DNA of 39,764 nt, from contig NZ_JABSPA010000013.1 in assembly GCF_013214175.1 (NCBI RefSeq), forward strand, positions 1-39,764, in the 5' to 3' direction. This document shows positions 36,162 to 39,764 of the stretch, one piece after another; the stretch's first letter is position 1; each line of letters opens with the position of its first letter. Origin of the DNA: Colwellia sp. GTDB lineage: Bacteria; Pseudomonadota; Gammaproteobacteria; Enterobacterales; Alteromonadaceae. Position numbers and translations under genes: made by a program. The notes beneath the pieces were generated by a model. The model was not told the origin of the DNA. It saw only the letters and a list, made by a program, of their open reading frames with translations, and did not search any database.

Positions 36162-36596
36162 TAAACAACTAGTCACTAATTCTTTTTTTAGCCAACAACG
36201 ACGATGTTCTTTGGGGTAATTTTCGAGTTCTCCAAATATTTCATAACCTTGCTTTATATAAAAATCAGCTGCTTGGTAGCTAAAGCTTGTTAAATGAGAG
36301 TTTTTACATCCATTATCAACGGCAACACTTTCTATTTCATTTAGCAGCTTTATTCCGAAACCTTGACCCCTTGCACTTTTAGAGACCCACAATGAATCAA
36401 TCCAAAGCCAACCAAAATTGTCATAATTCCCTTGTACTCCTCCAAGAATTTCACCACATTCATTATGTAATAAAAAAGATACGTCATGGCGACCAGTATC
36501 ACCAACTATTGGTTGTATGAAGGCTTCAATACCATCCCAAAGAGCATGTTGCTCTTCATCTGATAATTTATCTTTACGAATTATATCTAATTCCAA
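36159..36596 (-). CDS. GNAT N-acetyltransferase (cassette gene)
   Basis: A 145-residue GNAT protein. It has VSFLLHNECGEILGGVQGNYDNFGWLWIDSLWVSKSARGQGFGIKLLNEIE, with the acetyl-CoA loop RGQGFG at about 79-84, and a C-terminal YIKQGYEIFGELENYPKEHRRCWLKK. This resembles small antibiotic- or amine-acetylating GNATs that are common in integron cassettes; the substrate is unknown. The start is a TTG with AGGG about 9 nt upstream; no ATG is available near the N-terminus. The stop codon lies in the R'' box of its attC. Confidence 0.85.
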   Translation of the reverse strand: MELDIIRKDKLSDEEQHALWDGIEAFIQPIVGDTGRHDVSFLLHNECGEILGGVQGNYDNFGWLWIDSLWVSKSARGQGFGIKLLNEIESVAVDNGCKNSHLTSFSYQAADFYIKQGYEIFGELENYPKEHRRCWLKKELVTSCL

Positions 36597-36614
36597 TTGC
36601 AGATACCCTTTTGC

Positions 36615-36715
36615 GTATAACGCCTTGCTAAGCAGAAATTAATGATTGGCTAAAAGTAGTGACGACGGAGCAAAAACTAACTGTTTTTTTCCTTATTAAA
36701 CAGCTTATAGCTATA
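36615..36715 (-). other. attC site of the Cys-rich lipoprotein cassette
   Basis: GCGTATAACGCCTTGCTAAGC (36614-36634) with the AAC box at 36619-36621, inner arms ATTGGCT (36645-36651) and the partner CTAACTGTTTTTTT, and a right end CAGCTTATAGCTATATGC. The right GTT has mutated (GCTTATAGC). The internal GTGACGACGGAGC segment is shared with the sites at 38.05 and 38.44 kb. Confidence 0.75.
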
Positions 36716-36720
36716 TGCAA

Positions 36721-36951
36721 TTACTTATTACATGCACAAGCCTTTTTCCCATTTTGTTGATACCACTCTTGGTAATTACCATTTGAACAGTTGCGTTTTA
36801 CATTAGGACAACTTGCTGCATTGTAACTAACATCCGTTTTGGTTACTTTTTCAAAGATCTCACCCAAGATGACATTAGCAATTTGATGACTAACAGGTTG
36901 AGATGAACAACCTGATATAAGGATAATAATTAGTAAAGACAAATACTTCAT
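36721..36951 (-). CDS. Cys-rich small lipoprotein (cassette gene)
   Basis: A 76-residue lipoprotein. The signal MKYLSLLIIILISGC has a lipobox with Cys15. The mature C-terminal part is rich in cysteines (SCPNVKRNCSNG and KACACNK), which suggests disulfides. The ATG at 36951 has GGAG 6 nt upstream; the ATG at 36981 does not start a signal peptide. The family is not recognised. Confidence 0.7.
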   Translation of the reverse strand: MKYLSLLIIILISGCSSQPVSHQIANVILGEIFEKVTKTDVSYNAASCPNVKRNCSNGNYQEWYQQNGKKACACNK

Positions 36952-36967
36952 GCGTTCTCCATTTGCA

Positions 36968-37063
36968 TATAACGCTTTCATTAGCGAAATTTATAGTTGG
37001 CTAAAATATTGAGGGACGAAAACAGCCAACTAAATTTTGCCTCTTATTAATTAGCTTGTTATG
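36968..37063 (-). other. attC site of the beta-barrel cassette
   Basis: AAC at 36971-36973 and GTT at 37058-37060 are intact. The inner arms are TATAGTTGGCT (36992-37002) and AGCCAACTA (37024-37032), with GAGGGACGAAAAC between them. Left shoulder GCTTTCATTAGCG, right shoulder CTCTTATTAATTAGCTTG. Confidence 0.9.
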
Positions 37064-37064
37064 T

Positions 37065-37532
37065 TTAAAATTGATAACCGGCCTGAAAAATACCACCTAC
37101 ACCTATACCATCTTTTTCATTTCCTGCGACTAGAGTAAAGCCAAAATTAAATCCGGGATTCCCTATGCCTCTAAGAAAGTAATGATATCCTAAGCCTGCA
37201 CCATATACAGCCTCATGATCAAAGTTGTCATACTCACTTCCCACGACACCAATATATAAACTTGCACCATGTTTCGGGGTTTGAAAGTCAAAGATGTCCG
37301 TTTTGACCCAACCAAAACCAACACCACATGTACCACCGTAAATGGAAGAATAGCTAACACAACCAGCAGATATATATTTCAAATCATTTTTAGATTGAAT
37401 ACCTGCATTAACACCAATACCACTATAAAAAGTGCCAGCGCCCATACCAAAGGTAAAGTTATCGTTTGCTAATGTTTGAGGTGATAAGACTAAAGAGAAT
37501 GAAACTAGAAGTGATTTTGTAATTGTTTGCAA
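37065..37532 (-). CDS. Exported beta-barrel-like outer-membrane protein (cassette gene)
   Basis: A 155-residue protein with a signal peptide (about 1-22, ending TLAN). The mature part has glycine-rich alternating strands (FTFGMGAGTFYSGIGVNAG, GASLYIGVVGSEYDNFD, GFNFGFTLVAG) and ends in the aromatic C-terminal signature AGYQF, as outer-membrane beta-barrels do. Two cysteines (GCVSY and GTCGVG) lie close together. The family is not recognised. The start is a TTG with AGGG about 8 nt upstream. Confidence 0.7.
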   Translation of the reverse strand: MQTITKSLLVSFSLVLSPQTLANDNFTFGMGAGTFYSGIGVNAGIQSKNDLKYISAGCVSYSSIYGGTCGVGFGWVKTDIFDFQTPKHGASLYIGVVGSEYDNFDHEAVYGAGLGYHYFLRGIGNPGFNFGFTLVAGNEKDGIGVGGIFQAGYQF

Positions 37533-37559
37533 AAGTGATCCCTACTTTATTTAAATATT

Positions 37560-37657
37560 TACCAACGCCGAAATAAGCGTAAAATTATAGTTGGCTATCA
37601 ATGTGAACGAAGTGAAACAGCCAGCTGTTTTTTGTCTTTATTAAACAGCTTGTTATA
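37560..37657 (-). other. attC site of the membrane-protein cassette (121 aa)
   Basis: AAC at 37564-37566 and GTT at 37652-37654 are intact. The inner arms are TATAGTTGGCTAT (37586-37598) and AGCCAGCTG (37619-37627), with a GTGAACGAAGTGAAAC spacer. The TAA stop codon of the upstream gene (37653-37655) lies in the R'' box. Confidence 0.9.
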
Positions 37658-38018
37658 ACGATTCAACTCCTAACTCTGTATTTTTTACCTGGGCAACTCT
37701 CTCAGAGCAAAAAAGAAATGATAAGGCAACACATGCAGCATCAATAAACCAGGCATTTATCAATCCAGTTAGAATAATTAAAAACAACAAAATCGATGAA
37801 GGAATTAAGGCAGCAGTAAAAGAATGTCTAAGAAAGTATTCCGGAAAGCGTTGCGCATATATCCCCCCGAACAGACAGCCTATTAGAGATGATAATAAAT
37901 ACGGAATAAATTCTACTAAAGAAAGCTCCGAATCATCGCCTATGATAGGTACGATAAAAAAAATACTAGAGATTATTGCCGTAAGCTTTAATATCAGTAT
38001 AAAAAATTTTAGATTCAT
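37653..38018 (-). CDS. Multi-helix membrane protein (cassette gene)
   Basis: A 121-residue protein with about four hydrophobic helices (roughly 3-25, 34-54, 66-85 and 88-105) and a short hydrophilic tail. I do not recognise the family. AAGGA lies about 7 nt before the ATG. It is the third cassette from the putative attI. Confidence 0.7.
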   Translation of the reverse strand: MNLKFFILILKLTAIISSIFFIVPIIGDDSELSLVEFIPYLLSSLIGCLFGGIYAQRFPEYFLRHSFTAALIPSSILLFLIILTGLINAWFIDAACVALSFLFCSERVAQVKNTELGVESL

Positions 38019-38036
38019 TACGATGTTCCTTATCGT

Positions 38037-38131
38037 TATAACGGCCTAATAATGGGCAAAATTCAGTTGGTTAAATTAGCGACGATGGAGCAATAAAAAC
38101 TGTTTTTGTCCCTGTTTATTAGCTTGTTAGG
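38037..38131 (-). other. attC site of the zinc-ribbon cassette
   Basis: AAC at 38040-38042 and GTT at 38126-38128 are intact. The left shoulder is GGCCTAATAATGGGC, and CAGTTGG (38064-38070) faces AACTG (38098-38102). The shared GCGACGATGGAGC segment lies between. The TAA stop of the upstream gene is at 38132-38134, just outside R''. Confidence 0.9.
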
Positions 38132-38404
38132 TTAATTCAGACGCCTTAACTGCATAGAGAAAGAAATAATAAGTCCATATACACCACCTGAAATAAGTGA
38201 TCCTAAAAACCCTAAATCAGCTACTAAAGGATTTATAATAAAAATTGATAACACTATTGTCGGAATGAATAGAATTGCCGCCATTTTATAATTAACAAAT
38301 AACTCAGCCTTTTTTGAGCAATATGGACACTTCTTCTGTGTACCTAAGCGATTCATAGCTTTAGAAAACACGCTAATTTTTGACATACAGTGAGGACATT
38401 TCAT
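38132..38404 (-). CDS. Zinc-ribbon membrane protein (cassette gene)
   Basis: A 90-residue protein. Two CPxC motifs (CPHC at 3-6 and CPYC at 26-29) form a zinc ribbon, followed by two transmembrane helices (about 42-58 and 62-83). It has the same general design as the gene at 11513-11842, but the sequences are not close. AAGGA lies about 7 nt before the ATG. It is the second cassette from the putative attI. The function is unknown. Confidence 0.75.
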   Translation of the reverse strand: MKCPHCMSKISVFSKAMNRLGTQKKCPYCSKKAELFVNYKMAAILFIPTIVLSIFIINPLVADLGFLGSLISGGVYGLIISFSMQLRRLN

Positions 38405-38419
38405 CCAATCTTCCTTGAT

Positions 38420-38518
38420 TATAACGGCCTGTTAACAGGCAAAAATAAAGTTGACTAGAATAAGCGACGATGGAGAAAAAGCCAACTATTTTTTGTACTT
38501 GTTTAACAGCTTGTTAGA
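38420..38518 (-). other. attC site of the metallo-beta-lactamase cassette
   Basis: AAC at 38423-38425 and GTT at 38513-38515 are intact. GGCCTGTTAACAGGC lies at the left shoulder, AGTTGACT (38449-38456) pairs with AGCCAACT (38480-38487), and GCGACGATGGAG lies in the loop. The lactamase stop codon TAA (38514-38516) is inside R''. Together with the G^TTAGAGG junction at 39250 this defines a cassette of about 826 bp. Confidence 0.9.
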
Positions 38519-39233
38519 GGCCTTTATTGACTAAAGCTAGTTGTGCTGTGTGTCTAAGTAAACTTATATCACCGATTTCACCATGTCCCGGTACTACCCT
38601 CTCTACGTTAGGGTACTTCTTAATCACTTTTTGAATTGATATAGGCCAGTCTTTCACTGATGCATGTCCCATAAAACCTAAGCCTTTACTATTTATACTT
38701 TTAACAAAACAACCACCAAAAAGGATTTTTTCTTCTGGAAGCCAAACGACAATATTATCCTGTGAGTGACCAGCACCAGGATAAAATACTTCTATTTTAT
38801 TTGTAAGCAATTCATATTCATTGCTTTTTATTTCATGATTAGATTTTTCTCTTTGCTTAGAATCAAGTAATTTATTAGTTAGTGGTGTAGCATAGGTTTT
38901 TATTTTTAAGCTATTAAGAAATGAAAGCCCACCGCTAGCATCTTTATGAAAATGGGTGACTACTGCACTTTTGAGCGTTAACCCTTTTGATGCAATCCAT
39001 GCTACCAATTTTTTTGTATCTCTAACGGTCCAAGGGGTATCTATAATATGTGCATTAACCCCATCAATAACAACTAAACCAGATGCCCCTACTATTCCAT
39101 AAGATCCAACCCTTTTATATGAAATGTGTTGATAAACATTATCAGCAAGCTTCGTAATCTTTGGTTTAGGCACTTCTTTATTAGCAAATGCCATGCTCGA
39201 AAAGATTATGCAAAGAAAGAGAATATGTCTCAT
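38514..39233 (-). CDS. Subclass B1 metallo-beta-lactamase (first integron cassette)
   Basis: A 239-residue exported zinc hydrolase with a signal peptide (about 1-17, ending AFAN). All six B1 zinc ligands are present: His94, His96 and Asp98 in THFHKDASGG, His156 in GAGHSQDN, Cys175 in FGGCFVK and His217 in PGHGEIGD; Lys178 is the B1 substrate-binding lysine. The position equivalent to Asn233 is Phe187 (GLGFMGHAS). The body reads most like the IMP/DIM/GIM group. B1 enzymes hydrolyse penicillins, cephalosporins and carbapenems; activity here is inferred, not shown. The ATG follows GAGG by 10 nt, and that GAGG is the end of the cassette core site TTAGAGG. The stop lies in its attC. Confidence 0.93.
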   Translation of the reverse strand: MRHILFLCIIFSSMAFANKEVPKPKITKLADNVYQHISYKRVGSYGIVGASGLVVIDGVNAHIIDTPWTVRDTKKLVAWIASKGLTLKSAVVTHFHKDASGGLSFLNSLKIKTYATPLTNKLLDSKQREKSNHEIKSNEYELLTNKIEVFYPGAGHSQDNIVVWLPEEKILFGGCFVKSINSKGLGFMGHASVKDWPISIQKVIKKYPNVERVVPGHGEIGDISLLRHTAQLALVNKGL

Positions 39234-39239
39234 AAGTCG

Positions 39240-39312
39240 GTGACCTCTAACGAGCTTGTAGAATAACTCGTTTTTAAACTTTATTTATAATCACAATACT
39301 GTAACGGCAATA
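39240..39312 (-). promoter_or_regulatory. Putative attI junction and cassette promoter
   Basis: On the minus strand the lactamase cassette is entered at CTCG^TTAGAGG (junction at 39250/39251). The flanking sequence shows no second attC half, so it may be attI rather than another attC. An imperfect AACGAG/CTCGTT inverted repeat lies at 39249-39272. A possible cassette promoter on the minus strand is TTGCCG (39305-39310), 17 bp, TAAATA (39282-39287). No integrase gene is in the window to confirm this. Confidence 0.45.
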
Positions 39313-39327
39313 TTTTCTTTTAACAAT

Positions 39328-39347
39328 CAAAAACGTTTACGTTTTTG
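39328..39347. other. Terminator-like stem-loop
   Basis: CAAAAACG (39328-39335) pairs with CGTTTTTG (39340-39347) around TTTA. It lies between the putative attI and the transposase 3' end and could terminate transcription from either side. The outer inverted repeat of the insertion sequence was not identified between here and 39451. Confidence 0.35.
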
Positions 39348-39451
39348 GCGATTTTTATTTATGCACCTATGAGGCTTAACTAATGGCGGGTTTTTTACTG
39401 GTTTTTGTCTTATTATGGCTGTTTTGAGGGGGGGGATGCGGGATTACCGCT

Positions 39452-39764
39452 TTAATGCAGACTATGTCTTAACTTTTCTATATTATGAACTAAGCAATAC
39501 ATTTGCCATTGGGCATTCACTTTTTCTTGTCCGCGCAAGGTGAATTTATTCATGCCTTTATTCACCGTGATATTGCCAAATACTGGTTCAATGGCACCCA
39601 ACCTTTTACTGTATTGTCGTCTTCCCACTGGACTGTCTATTTTTACCTTCATTTTATCGCTATAACTCATTTTCTGTTCATATTTCTGAAGAAACTGTAC
39701 TTGCCTGCCTGTTGATTGCGGTGTTTTTCTCATGCATTGCTTTTGTAAGGGACACACGCGGCAG
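39452..39764 (-). CDS. IS1182-like transposase, C-terminal part (runs off the window)
   Basis: The C-terminal 100 or so residues of a DDE transposase; the frame stays open to the window edge. Recognisable features are CPLQKQCMR, a KMKVKIDSPVGRRQYSKRLG segment, IEPVFGNI (with the conserved acidic Glu of the DDE triad) and the C-terminal KVNAQWQMYCLVHNIEKL, the pattern I know from IS1182-type elements. Codon 1 is not in the window. The insertion sequence stands between the cassette array and the region where an integrase gene would be expected. Confidence 0.85.
   Translation of the reverse strand, partial: CRVCPLQKQCMRKTPQSTGRQVQFLQKYEQKMSYSDKMKVKIDSPVGRRQYSKRLGAIEPVFGNITVNKGMNKFTLRGQEKVNAQWQMYCLVHNIEKLRHSLH

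Noticed and set aside
37653..38404. Toxin-antitoxin pair, common in integron arrays
   Set aside because: The two adjacent small genes are a multi-helix membrane protein and a zinc-ribbon membrane protein separated by a full attC; neither resembles a known toxin or antitoxin.
39240..39350. A further attC site upstream of the lactamase
   Set aside because: Only one core triplet is present and no GCCAAC-type inner arm or second shoulder was found, so it was called a putative attI instead.

Overview
The window looks like chromosomal DNA of an AT-rich marine gammaproteobacterium of the order Alteromonadales. The family is probably Colwelliaceae (Colwellia/Thalassotalea type); this is inferred from a DUF349 giant protein, YeaC, an MSHA-like pilin, a vibriolysin-type M4 protease with PPC domains, and many secreted peptidases. 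No rRNA, tRNA or CRISPR array was seen.

Positions 1-600 hold a well-formed integron attC site (70-160), an apparent attC half-site and a compact inverted-repeat element that could be a MITE or a structured RNA. Positions 700-32,800 look like ordinary chromosome, nearly all on the minus strand. In order: an SGNH hydrolase, a 1,105-residue TolB-propeller/amidohydrolase fusion, a GNAT, small secreted proteins, an orphan MSHA-like pilin, a DUF349 protein, YeaC, and a three-gene RND efflux operon (DUF3313 lipoprotein, adaptor, pump) divergent from an AraC-type regulator. Then come an AGCS sodium:alanine symporter, an M14 carboxypeptidase, a thioredoxin-like protein, a plus-strand pair of secreted proteases (M4 and M28) sharing a nearly identical 958-bp triple-PPC tail, a second M28 peptidase with a PA-like insert, and small genes ending with a CBS-domain protein. 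The peptidases and the symporter fit a lifestyle of degrading protein outside the cell and taking up amino acids.

Positions about 32,900-39,250 are the most interesting part: a chromosomal integron cassette array. Eleven small-to-medium genes all lie on the minus strand. Each of the six right-hand (attI-proximal) ones is followed by an imperfect palindrome of about 90-100 bp with attC architecture (terminal AAC/GTT boxes, GTTGGC/GCCAAC-like inner arms), and several stop codons lie inside the R'' box. The sites nearest the right end are well preserved; those to the left are decayed. Reading in cassette order, the first gene is a complete subclass B1 metallo-beta-lactamase with all six zinc ligands. 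It follows a G^TTAGAGG junction that is not part of another attC and so may be attI. Further right is the 3' end of an IS1182-like transposase; no integrase gene is visible inside the window. The other cassettes encode a zinc-ribbon membrane protein, membrane proteins, a beta-barrel-like protein, a Cys-rich lipoprotein, a GNAT, a secreted trypsin-like protease fused to ankyrin repeats, YbjQ and DUF6429 proteins. Five of the eleven genes start with TTG.

All family names come from reading the translated sequence; no database search was possible.
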